Assembly (NCBI GenBank): GCA_937982505.1
Contig: CALJLV010000148.1
Span: 1-22,521 of the forward strand
Length of the DNA: 22,521 nucleotides
Reading direction: 5' to 3'
DNA from: an uncultured Desulfobacteraceae bacterium
Lineage (GTDB): Bacteria > Desulfobacterota > Desulfobacteria > Desulfobacterales > UBA2174
The position numbers and the translations under genes were made by a program. Positions 17,104 to 22,521 of this stretch are shown one piece after another (the first letter of the stretch is position 1; the number at the start of each line of letters is the position of its first letter). The notes beneath the pieces are model-generated. The model was not told the DNA's origin. It did no database searches and worked only from the letters and a program-made list of their open reading frames with translations.

Positions 17104-17118
17104 GGGGCCGATGGCCCC
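17104..17118 (+). other. Short hairpin before the split kinase gene
   Basis: GGGGCC and GGCCCC form a 6-bp stem around GAT, extendable through a bulge by AA/TT. It sits 18 bases before ATG 17136 and after an AT-rich stretch at 17001-17040 that may hold the promoter. A role in termination or translational control is possible, but nothing decides it. Confidence 0.25.
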
Positions 17119-17135
17119 TTGCCCCCGAGGGCGCG

Positions 17136-17675
17136 ATGCGCCAGAAAAACACAACCCGTGCAAGCCAGCGTGCCACCATGCGTCCCGATGCCCAGAAAGA
17201 GATCCTGCTGCGGGCCCTAGACGCCTTCAGACACGACGTGGTGATCATCTCCCCGGATTTTCGCATCGTGGCCGCCAACCGCCGCGCCGAAGAGAGATGG
17301 GAGGGCCGGATCGTCGGCCAGGTCTGCCACCGCCTGATTCACCGCCGCGAGTCGCCCTGCGACGAATGCCCGGCCCTGGAGGTCCTGCGCACCGGCCGGC
17401 CGTCCATCATGCAGGAGCGCTTTACCGTCAGTGCGGCGCCGCGCAGTGTTTCCTGCTATCCGATTTTCGACCAGGAGCGCATCGAGGCCCTGGCCATGGT
17501 CGACTACGACCTTTCGCGCCTGACGCGCCTGGAGGAAGGCTATCAGCGCGCCAACACCTTTCTGCGCAACACCCTGCTCAACGCCGTGGACGGCATCATC
17601 GCCACCGACAGGACCGGCAAGGTGATCATCTTCAACCAGGCGGCCGCCGAGGCCACCGGATACACCATTGCCTAA
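17136..17675 (+). CDS. PAS-domain sensor histidine kinase, N-terminal fragment before an in-frame TAA
   Basis: These 179 residues hold a first PAS domain (about 25-130) and the beginning of a second (from about 145: LLNAVDGIIATDRTGKVIIF, ATGYTIA), then stop at TAA 17673-17675. The same frame continues after the stop with PAS-like sequence and the kinase core at 17742-18674, so this is the front half of one gene of about 512 codons. In PAS domains the position after GYTIA is often Glu; GAA to TAA is one base change. The first PAS has a cysteine/histidine cluster (C64, H65, H69, C75, C78 in CHRLIHRRESPCDEC) suggestive of metal or redox sensing. An alternative start is ATG 17178. No membrane helix is visible, so it is cytoplasmic. 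Confidence 0.8.
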   Translation: MRQKNTTRASQRATMRPDAQKEILLRALDAFRHDVVIISPDFRIVAANRRAEERWEGRIVGQVCHRLIHRRESPCDECPALEVLRTGRPSIMQERFTVSAAPRSVSCYPIFDQERIEALAMVDYDLSRLTRLEEGYQRANTFLRNTLLNAVDGIIATDRTGKVIIFNQAAAEATGYTIA

Positions 17676-17741
17676 GCCCTTCACGCCCTTTACATCTGGC
17701 AGATCTACCCCGACGACGGCCTCGAAAACGCCCGCGAAATC

Positions 17742-18674
17742 ATGCGCCAGCTGCGCGGCGCGGGCTACGGCGGCAGAGGCAAGCTCAAGCAGTACCATAC
17801 CGCGATCTGCGGCAAGAGCGGCGAGCGGATCCCCATCAGCCTCTACGCCTCGATCATCTACGAAGAGGAGCGCGAAATCGCCACCATCGGCTTTTTCCAC
17901 GACCTGCGCGAACGCCTGCGCATGGAAGAGGAGCTCAAGCGGGCCCAGGTGCAACTGCTTCAGGCCGAAAAGATGGCCTCCCTGGGCAAGCTGGCCGCCG
18001 GGGTCGCCCACCAGCTCAACAACCCCCTGGGCAGCATCACCCTGTTCACCCAACTGATGATCGAGGAGCACGATCTTCCGGCGGCCGCCAGGGAGGATCT
18101 GCGCCGGATCATCCAGGACGCCGAACGCTGCCGCGACACGGTGCGCGAACTGCTCGAATTCGCCCGCCAGACCCGCCAGCAGATGCAGCCCCAGGACATC
18201 AACCGGGCGCTGTCGCGGACCCTCTTCCTGCTCAAGAACCAGTCCCTCTTCCAGAACATCGACATCATCTGCGAATTCGACCCGGCCCTGCCCCCGGTCC
18301 AGGCCGACATCCAGCAGATCAACCACCTGTTCATGAACCTGATCCTCAACGCGGTCCAGGCCATGCGCAACCGGGGCCGCCTGGGGCTCAGGACCGGCCT
18401 GGCGCCGGACCCCGGCCAGGTGCGCATCGCGGTGTCGGATACCGGACCGGGAATCGCCCCGGAAATCCTGCCCCACATTTTCGAGCCTTTTTTCACCACC
18501 AAGGCGCCGGGGGAAGGCACCGGCCTCGGCCTGAGCATGGCCTACAGCATCGCCCAGAACCACGGGGGGGAGATCCGGGTGGAAAGCACGCCCGGTCAGG
18601 GGACCACCTTCGCCGTGATCCTGCCGGTGGCCGGTCCCCCCCAAAAAGGAGCCGATAGTGAGTCCATCGCCTGA
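17742..18674 (+). CDS. NtrB-like sensor histidine kinase, C-terminal part after the in-frame stop
   Basis: This 310-residue segment carries the end of a PAS domain (to about residue 55) and a coiled helix (RLRMEEELKRAQVQLLQAEK). The H-box GVAHQLNNPLGSI has H90, followed by the N-box LFMNLILNAVQAM, the G1 box VSDTGPGI, FEPFFTTKAPGEGTGLGLSM and a final ATPase strand. This NtrB-type core is complete and could be active. ATG 17742 is the first start after the stop but has no clear ribosome site, and it lies inside the PAS fold. Independent expression is therefore doubtful unless restarted by coupling. Residues between 17676 and 17742 (ALHALYIWQIYPDDG and on) continue the PAS. Its end overlaps the next gene by 17 bases. 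Confidence 0.85.
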   Translation: MRQLRGAGYGGRGKLKQYHTAICGKSGERIPISLYASIIYEEEREIATIGFFHDLRERLRMEEELKRAQVQLLQAEKMASLGKLAAGVAHQLNNPLGSITLFTQLMIEEHDLPAAAREDLRRIIQDAERCRDTVRELLEFARQTRQQMQPQDINRALSRTLFLLKNQSLFQNIDIICEFDPALPPVQADIQQINHLFMNLILNAVQAMRNRGRLGLRTGLAPDPGQVRIAVSDTGPGIAPEILPHIFEPFFTTKAPGEGTGLGLSMAYSIAQNHGGEIRVESTPGQGTTFAVILPVAGPPQKGADSESIA

Positions 18675-20175
18675 TACCCTGCCCCCCCACGTGTTGATCA
18701 TCGACGATGAAACCGGCATTCGCGACGGCGCCGAGCGGATTTTGCAGCGCATGGGCTGCCGCGTCTCCCAGGCCGGCGACGGGGCGGCCGGGCTATCCCG
18801 GCTGGCCGCCGATCCGGCCGGTGTCGTGCTGCTGGACATGAAGATGCCCGGGATGGACGGGATGGAGGTGCTCCGGCGCATCCGCCAGGATGACGCGCGC
18901 TGCATCGTCATCGTCATCACCGGCTTTGCCACCCTGGAAACCGCCGTGGAGGCCATGAAGCGCGGGGCCTATGATTTCATCCCCAAACCCTTTACCCCGG
19001 ACCAGCTGCGCATCGTGGTCAACCGGGCCCTGGACACCCTGCGCCTGCGCCAGGAGGCCGACGCCATGGCCCGGGAGCGCGCGCGCACCCTGGCCGACCT
19101 GAGCCAGGAGCAAAGCCGCCTGCGCACCGTGGTCGACTCGCTGCCCAGCGGCCTGCTGGTCACCGACACCGAGGGGCACCTGGTGCTGATGAACCCGGCC
19201 GTGCGCCACATGCTCGACCTCTCGCCGGACACCCCCGTGGGCCGCCCCATCCGGACCTACATCGCCGATGACGCTCTGTGCCGGCTGATCCTGGACATTT
19301 CCCGGGGCCGCCACATCGACGCCGAGGACATTCCCCCCCATGAATTTTCACCCGGCGGGGACCGCTTCCTCATGGCCCGGGGCCGGCCAGTGCGCGGCGC
19401 GCAGCGCGAATGCCTCGGGGCTCTGGTGAACGTGGTGGACATCACCGCCCTGAAGATCATCGACCGGCTCAAGAGCGAATTCGTGGCCAAGGTTTCCCAT
19501 GAACTGCGCTCTCCGTTGGCCACCATCCACGAGCAGCTGGCCCGGGTCTTGAGCGATCTGCTGGGCCAGGTCTCGGAAACCGACGAGCACCTGCTCAGCC
19601 GGGCCAAGGAAAAGACCCAGGGGCTGATCTCCCTCATCGGGGACCTGCTGGATCTGTCGCGCATCGAGGCCGGGGCCGTGTGCCAGGAGATCAAGCCCGT
19701 GATGCTCGACCGGCTGCTGGGGGAAATCGTCGACTTTCTCGGAACCCGGGCCCGGGCCCGGGGCCAGGACCTCCGGCTGGCGCCCTCCCCGTCGCCCCTG
19801 CCGACCGTCAAGGCCGATCCGCTGGTGCTGGAAAGCATTTTCGGCAACCTGATCACCAACGCCATCAACTACACCCCCGAGGGCGGGACCATCCAGGTCC
19901 GGGTGGATCTGGAGGGGCTCAACCTGCGGGTGCAGGTGCAGGACAGCGGCTTCGGCATCGAGGCGCGCTACCTGGAGCGCATTTTCGAACGCTTCTTTCG
20001 CGTCAAGAACGACCGGACCCGCTTCATCACCGGCACGGGGCTGGGGCTGCCCATCGTCAAGGGGCTGGTGGATTCACTGGGCGGTCTGATCCGGGTGGAG
20101 AGCACCCCGGACGTGGGCAGCACCTTCACGGTGCTGCTGCCGGTGCGCGGCCAGGAGCAAGGGCCTGGACAATGA
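18658..20175 (+). CDS. Hybrid receiver-PAS-histidine kinase
   Basis: This is a 505-residue cytoplasmic hybrid. The N-terminal receiver (about 10-125) has D60 in LLDMKMPGMDG and a conserved lysine in DFIPKPFTP. A linker coiled coil leads to a PAS domain (about 155-260: VVDSLPSGLLVTDTEGHLVLMNPA). The kinase core has H281 in FVAKVSHELRSPLA, then FGNLITNAINYTPEGG, VQDSGFGI, FERFFRVK and GTGLGLPIVKG. The start is GTG 18658, with AAGGAG six bases upstream, overlapping the preceding kinase by 17 bases. A receiver in front of a kinase fits an intermediate in a phosphorelay that takes phosphate from, or is gated by, the upstream NtrB-like kinase. The output regulator is not in the window; the OmpR protein at 16258 is one candidate (inference). 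Confidence 0.95.
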   Translation: MSPSPDTLPPHVLIIDDETGIRDGAERILQRMGCRVSQAGDGAAGLSRLAADPAGVVLLDMKMPGMDGMEVLRRIRQDDARCIVIVITGFATLETAVEAMKRGAYDFIPKPFTPDQLRIVVNRALDTLRLRQEADAMARERARTLADLSQEQSRLRTVVDSLPSGLLVTDTEGHLVLMNPAVRHMLDLSPDTPVGRPIRTYIADDALCRLILDISRGRHIDAEDIPPHEFSPGGDRFLMARGRPVRGAQRECLGALVNVVDITALKIIDRLKSEFVAKVSHELRSPLATIHEQLARVLSDLLGQVSETDEHLLSRAKEKTQGLISLIGDLLDLSRIEAGAVCQEIKPVMLDRLLGEIVDFLGTRARARGQDLRLAPSPSPLPTVKADPLVLESIFGNLITNAINYTPEGGTIQVRVDLEGLNLRVQVQDSGFGIEARYLERIFERFFRVKNDRTRFITGTGLGLPIVKGLVDSLGGLIRVESTPDVGSTFTVLLPVRGQEQGPGQ

Positions 20176-20592
20176 CCCGGGTCCGTTTTCCGCCCTGGGC
20201 CACAGTCCCGCCAGGCCCCTCCGGCCCGGCGGGCCAGTCTGCCCATCGTCCCGGCCATATCCACCCCGGCGGGAAAGGATTGTCCTCGACCGGGCGATCA
20301 CAACCGCCGTATCAGCGACCTGGATCAGCGCCTTCTGGTCAACGTTGGCGATGCCCTTGTAGCGCAGGATATCGATCAGCCTCCGGGCCGCCCGGTCCCT
20401 GGGCACGGCGTACATCTTGGTGAGCACGTAAATACTCTCGGCGATGACGCTTTCGAGGATGATCGCCTTGGCCCGCCCGTCCTTGACCTCGTCGAAGAAG
20501 GCCTTCGCCCGGCCGTACAGAGCTTCGGCATCCCGCGTAAGATAGCGGATGATCACGTTGGTATCAGGCAGATTCGTTACCGGCTTTGTCAT
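20074..20592 (-). pseudogene. VapC-type PIN-domain toxin, C-terminally truncated
   Basis: The first 91 residues (20592 to about 20320) are a clear PIN nuclease: PDTNVIIRYLTRD with the first catalytic Asp, AIILESVIAESIYVLTKMY with the conserved Glu, then RRLIDILRYKGIANVDQKALIQ. A VapC of about 130-140 residues should continue with the second half bearing further catalytic Asp residues. Instead the frame runs on as unrelated arginine- and glycine-rich sequence and 102 bases into the hybrid kinase on the other strand. No other frame restores PIN sequence. The active site is therefore incomplete and the toxin is probably dead. Its ATG lies inside the antitoxin gene, the usual overlapping toxin-antitoxin order. 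Confidence 0.75.
20207..20233 (+). terminator. Strong hairpin after the hybrid kinase
   Basis: CCCGCC (20207-20212) pairs with GGCGGG (20228-20233), and an inner GGCC/GGCC stem closes a five-base loop with one A-C mismatch between the two stems. It starts about 30 bases past the hybrid kinase stop codon. No T run follows, so it is a possible but not classical terminator for the signalling operon. Confidence 0.4.
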
Positions 20593-20818
20593 GGATCGCC
20601 TCTTCCCAGGCCCTGTCTTTCATCTGTTTGATGGACATACCCGGCTTGACGTTCCGCCCGTATTCGCTGAGCGAACCGGCGGCGTCCCGCACCGCCCTGA
20701 CCACGACCTCGTCATTGACCACCTCGAAATAGACCGTGGTCGCATTGAGCTTGTCGCGGATCTTTTTCGGGATCGCCACCTGTCCCTTGCTGGTAATCTT
20801 GACGGCTTCCGTCTCCAT
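20564..20818 (-). CDS. AbrB/MazE-type antitoxin (VapB-like)
   Basis: This is an 84-residue antitoxin with an N-terminal SpoVT/AbrB swapped-hairpin DNA-binding domain (EAVKITSKGQVAIPKKIRDKL, YFEVVNDEVVVRAV) and a short C-terminal tail (SIKQMKDRAWEEAIHDK) that would cover the toxin. ATG 20818 is preferred over the GTG two codons upstream because a GGGGGTG ribosome site lies just before. It ends 29 bases inside the PIN toxin gene, typical of VapBC operons. The promoter is recognisable upstream and contains a palindrome suited to autorepression. The gene looks intact although its toxin partner is truncated. Confidence 0.9.
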   Translation of the reverse strand: METEAVKITSKGQVAIPKKIRDKLNATTVYFEVVNDEVVVRAVRDAAGSLSEYGRNVKPGMSIKQMKDRAWEEAIHDKAGNESA

Positions 20819-20837
20819 GAACACCCCCGCATCCTAC

Positions 20838-20865
20838 ATTCTATGGTTGCATTACCTGATTGCAA
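20838..20865 (-). promoter_or_regulatory. Promoter and operator-like palindrome of the antitoxin-toxin operon
   Basis: On the minus strand TTGCAA (20865-20860) and TAGAAT (20843-20838, five of six) are 16 bases apart. The transcript would start near 20831, just before the antitoxin ATG. An inverted repeat TTGCA-n9-TGCAA (20847-20851 and 20861-20865) lies across the -35 and spacer, where binding of the AbrB-type antitoxin would block RNA polymerase. Confidence 0.55.
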
Positions 20866-20869
20866 AGTA

Positions 20870-20878
20870 CCCCCCCCC
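20870..20878 (+). repeat. Run of nine C
   Basis: A C9 homopolymer directly upstream of the antitoxin -35 element. Such runs slip during replication and are error-prone in sequencing. Here it could alter promoter strength only from outside the core elements. Confidence 0.7.
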
Positions 20879-20949
20879 GATCGTCTGTCAACGGACAAAA
20901 ACCTCCCGCCGATGGTGTGCCAGATTCTCTCGGCCCGGCCAGTATTTTT

Positions 20950-21184
20950 CTATATCCGGCTTGAAGATCTCAGGATGTGGCCGGGCATGTTGCGCTCGGT
21001 GCGAACGCGCTTCGAAACCAGGACCTCGTAGCCTTCACCGACGCTCATCAGCCCCTCGTCGAAACTCCAGTGGCACAGTCGGCAGAGGCACAGCCCCGTT
21101 GGTGGGCAGATCGTCGCGGCTTTCGGACCAGGGCACGATGTGGGCCGCCTCGGCGATCCGATAGGAGGCGACACGGAGACACGC
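20950..21184 (-). pseudogene. HNH endonuclease remnant with frameshift
   Basis: Two minus-strand frames join into the C-terminal end of an HNH nuclease. From about 21181, CLRVASYRIAEAAHIVPWSE and DDLPTNG carry the AAHI-x-PW and NG motifs. In the neighbouring frame LCLCRLCHWSFDEGLMSV, GYEVLVSK and MPGHI continue to the TAG at 20950-20952. Removing one base from the four-C run at 21094-21097 restores NGLCLCRLCHWSFDEGL, the usual order of the family. The N-terminal part of the nuclease is missing, replaced by the four-helix-bundle gene. It is a dead fragment of a defence or mobile-element nuclease. Confidence 0.7.
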
Positions 21185-21228
21185 GGTCTCGGCGACGGGG
21201 AAAACGCAAAGCCCTGCTTGTCCGTTTT

Positions 21229-21612
21229 TTACCTCTGCTGCGCTGGTCCGGAACGGCGTTTGGCGCCCACGGCCCAGTCGTCCGGGTGCTCGACCATTCG
21301 GACGAGCTGGCCGAGAATGACTTCGCAGCGTCCGTCCAAGTCCGCCGCATCCGCAGCCTCCAGGTATCCACCACGCAGAGCCAGTTCGATCCATGTCTGC
21401 GACTCGGCCGCCTCGCCTTCGGCGTCGTTGAATTTGCTGACGAAAGCCGCCGGATAGCGCCGCTTGCGCCAGGCCTCGGAAATGTTCGCCGCCACCGACC
21501 GTGACGACCGCCTGAACTGATCGGTCAAGGAATATCGCTCCTCGACCGGAAACCGCTTGGATAGCTCGAACACGATTGTCGCTGAATCGATGGCGTTCTG
21601 CCAGACCCGCAA
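21229..21612 (-). CDS. Four-helix-bundle protein (23S rRNA intervening-sequence protein family), copy 1
   Basis: A small all-helical protein of about 127 residues: VWQNAIDSATIVFELSKRFP, EERYSLTDQFRRSSRSVAANISEAWRKRRYPAAFVSKFNDAEGEA, and a final helix LGQLVRMVEHPDDW. The family was first seen inside 23S rRNA intervening sequences but is widespread elsewhere. Its function is unknown. The usual N terminus (FKELRVWQ) is present in frame just upstream of the TTG taken as start, but a TAG stands directly before the Phe codon (21622-21624) and no ATG is available, so the 5' end may be damaged. A second, truncated copy lies at 22297-22512. It is divergent from the small gene at 21718. Confidence 0.75.
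   Translation of the reverse strand: MRVWQNAIDSATIVFELSKRFPVEERYSLTDQFRRSSRSVAANISEAWRKRRYPAAFVSKFNDAEGEAAESQTWIELALRGGYLEAADAADLDGRCEVILGQLVRMVEHPDDWAVGAKRRSGPAQQR
21444..21601 (+). repeat. 158-bp direct repeat, left copy
   Basis: This segment, the first half of the four-helix-bundle gene, aligns without gaps to 22311-22468 at a constant offset of 867 bases. By hand I count about 16 mismatches, close to 90% identity. It marks the left edge of the small gene-nucleotidyltransferase module. Confidence 0.9.
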
Positions 21613-21654
21613 TTCCTTGAACTATCGAAGACCCGCCATTTTTCTCGTAATAGG

Positions 21655-21683
21655 TTGTATTTTTATATTATTTCGGTTATTGT
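21655..21683 (+). promoter_or_regulatory. Candidate promoter of the nucleotidyltransferase module
   Basis: TTGTAT (21655-21660) and TATTGT (21678-21683) are 17 bases apart in the most AT-rich stretch of the window, about 35 bases before the ATG of the small gene. Each element has four of six consensus bases. Confidence 0.4.
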
Positions 21684-21717
21684 GCCTCTATTGCCAACCT
21701 GGTCAGGACAAGCCCGC

Positions 21718-21912
21718 ATGACCCGAGAAATCGCCATTGTGGTTCGTAAGACGACATATGGAAAAACCGGCAGCGATTTCAGCTACTGGCAGTCCCAGCC
21801 ACCGGAAAAACGGCTGGAGGCGCTGGAAACCATCCGGAATGAATACCACCTGTGGAGGTACGGCCATCGACCGCGATTTCAAAGAGTTTATTCAATCGTT
21901 AAACGGGCATGA
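21718..21912 (+). CDS. Small conserved-looking protein encoded with a nucleotidyltransferase
   Basis: This is a 64-residue protein starting MTREIAIVVRKTTYGKTG with FSYWQSQPPEKRLEALETIRNEYH in the middle and a basic C terminus (RPRFQRVYSIVKRA). From memory, similar small proteins (Y/F-W-x-S-x-PPE-R pattern, then an RxQRVYxxV end) often precede nucleotidyltransferase genes of this type, but I know of no assigned function. ATG 21718 has AGGA nine bases upstream; the frame is open from 21655 without homology. It overlaps the nucleotidyltransferase gene in another reading frame. The arrangement, a small basic protein overlapping an enzyme, resembles toxin-antitoxin pairs (inference). Confidence 0.75.
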   Translation: MTREIAIVVRKTTYGKTGSDFSYWQSQPPEKRLEALETIRNEYHLWRYGHRPRFQRVYSIVKRA

Positions 21913-22300
21913 TGTCCGCTACCTGGTGGTGGGCGGCTACGCGGTCGCCTATCACGGCCATCCGCGCTATACCAAGGATATGGACGTCTGGATCTGGATG
22001 GAGCCGGACAACGCCCACCGCCTGCTCGAAGCGCTGAATGATTTCGGCTTCGGCAGCATCGGTTTGAAAGCAGAAGATTTTCTCGAGCCCGGACAGGTCA
22101 TTCAACTCGGATATCCGCCCAACCGGATCGATATTCTGACCGACCTGAAAGGCGTAACGTTCCCCATCTGCTGGGATCAGCGCGTCGTTGTCGATATCGA
22201 CGGCACGCCGGTCAATTTTATCGATCTGCAGCACCTCAAAGCCAACAAGCAGGCCACCGGCCGGCATCAGGACCTGGCCGATCTGGAAAACCTGGCTTAG
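21839..22300 (+). CDS. Nucleotidyltransferase-fold protein (MNT-like)
   Basis: A protein of about 144-153 residues with the Pol-beta nucleotidyltransferase signature: VRYLVVGGYAVAYHGHPRYT, the paired acids DMD in KDMDVWIWM, and a third acid in RIDILTDL. It ends with FIDLQHLKANKQATGRHQDLADLE, a block typical of minimal nucleotidyltransferases and AbiEii-like proteins. It could transfer NMP to tRNA or protein as MNT toxins or antitoxins do; the target is unknown. Start choice is open: ATG 21839 lacks a ribosome site. A GGAGG at 21854-21858 lies exactly seven bases before ATC 21866, where homology (IDRDFKEFIQSLN) begins. Its stop codon abuts the truncated four-helix-bundle copy. Confidence 0.82.
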   Translation: MNTTCGGTAIDRDFKEFIQSLNGHDVRYLVVGGYAVAYHGHPRYTKDMDVWIWMEPDNAHRLLEALNDFGFGSIGLKAEDFLEPGQVIQLGYPPNRIDILTDLKGVTFPICWDQRVVVDIDGTPVNFIDLQHLKANKQATGRHQDLADLENLA

Positions 22301-22512
22301 GATGAATCTGAAGCCGCCGGATAGCACTGCTTGCGCCAGACCTCGGAGATGTTCGCCGCCACCGACCGCAACGCCCCCCGAAACTGATCGGTCATAGAAT
22401 ATCGCTCCTCGACCGGGAACCGCTTGGATACCTCGAACACGATCATCGCTGAATCGATGGCGTTCTGCTCCCGTTTGGGATTTGTAGGAACGCGAATTTG
22501 GCGCAAACGCAT
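22297..22512 (-). pseudogene. Four-helix-bundle protein, copy 2, truncated at both ends
   Basis: About 52 residues (QNAIDSAMIVFEVSKRFP through SVAANISEVWRKQCYPAA) are nearly the same as copy 1 at 21229-21612. The C-terminal half is gone: the frame ends eight bases or so beyond the repeat at a TAA that overlaps the nucleotidyltransferase stop codon. The N terminus differs too, reading PTNPKRE before QNAIDSA where copy 1 has FKELRVW. It is therefore a partial duplicate and probably not functional. Confidence 0.75.
22311..22468 (+). repeat. 158-bp direct repeat, right copy
   Basis: This is the partner of the repeat at 21444-21601, in the same orientation, with no gaps. It begins ten bases after the nucleotidyltransferase stop codon. 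Recombination between the two copies would delete or circularise an 867-bp unit carrying the small gene and the nucleotidyltransferase. Confidence 0.9.
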
Positions 22513-22521
22513 ACGCAGCGG

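Noticed and set aside
17217..18956. Minus-strand open frame of 579 codons across the split kinase
   Set aside because: Its openness does not mean the kinase is non-coding: PAS and kinase motifs on the plus strand are clear. The opposite frame has no domain features.
20870..20878. C9 run as a phase-variation switch
   Set aside because: It lies outside the promoter core and outside any coding frame, so length changes have no evident on/off effect. It is noted only as a repeat.

Overview
The window reads as one end of a GC-rich bacterial contig, most likely from a metagenome or draft assembly, because its first 43 bases are Illumina adapter. The organism is probably a Desulfobacterota (former Deltaproteobacteria) member. 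This is an inference from gene content: LL-diaminopimelate aminotransferase (DapL), a B12-type radical SAM/TPR protein, a cupin-HTH regulator next to an acyl-CoA synthetase, and a dense set of PAS-histidine kinases and hybrid kinases. No rRNA or tRNA is visible to confirm it.

Layout. 1-1614 (minus strand): adapter, the N-terminal part of the lipid II flippase MurJ, and an uncharacterised protein with kinase-fold-like motifs. 1818-4571 (plus): dapL and a disulfide-reductase-type flavoprotein that lacks both redox cysteines, followed by a plausible intrinsic terminator. 4667-6919 (minus): a universal stress protein and a cobalamin-binding radical SAM protein with TPRs. 7194-8935 (plus): an Lrp/AsnC regulator and a divergent diaminopimelate decarboxylase, so the last steps of DAP/lysine synthesis sit in two nearby units. 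9045-13080 (plus): HTH-cupin regulator, long-chain acyl-CoA synthetase, and an unusual HAD phosphatase fused to an AIR-synthase (HypE/PurM-like) domain. 13077-14819 (minus): a TetR regulator with a good promoter and a YihG-type acyltransferase whose leader holds a terminator-like hairpin. The acyl-CoA ligase, TetR protein and acyltransferase suggest a lipid-metabolism neighbourhood.

15242-20175 (plus): four signalling genes in a row. They are a membrane histidine kinase, an OmpR-type regulator, a PAS-PAS histidine kinase split by an in-frame TAA, and a receiver-PAS-kinase hybrid. The last two overlap and look like a phosphorelay; the TAA may have broken its first member or may be a sequence error.

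20074-22521 is a different landscape, less GC-rich in places, of accessory and decaying genes. It holds an AbrB-type antitoxin with an operator-like promoter and a VapC/PIN toxin that has lost its C-terminal half. Next come a frameshifted HNH nuclease remnant and a four-helix-bundle (IVP-like) gene. Last is an overlapping two-gene module, a small conserved-looking protein plus a nucleotidyltransferase, bounded by two direct 158-bp repeats derived from the four-helix-bundle gene. This repeat-bounded module is the best candidate in the window for a poorly described mobile or toxin-antitoxin-like unit. The Cys-less flavoprotein beside dapL and the HAD-AIR synthase fusion are the most interesting enzymes.
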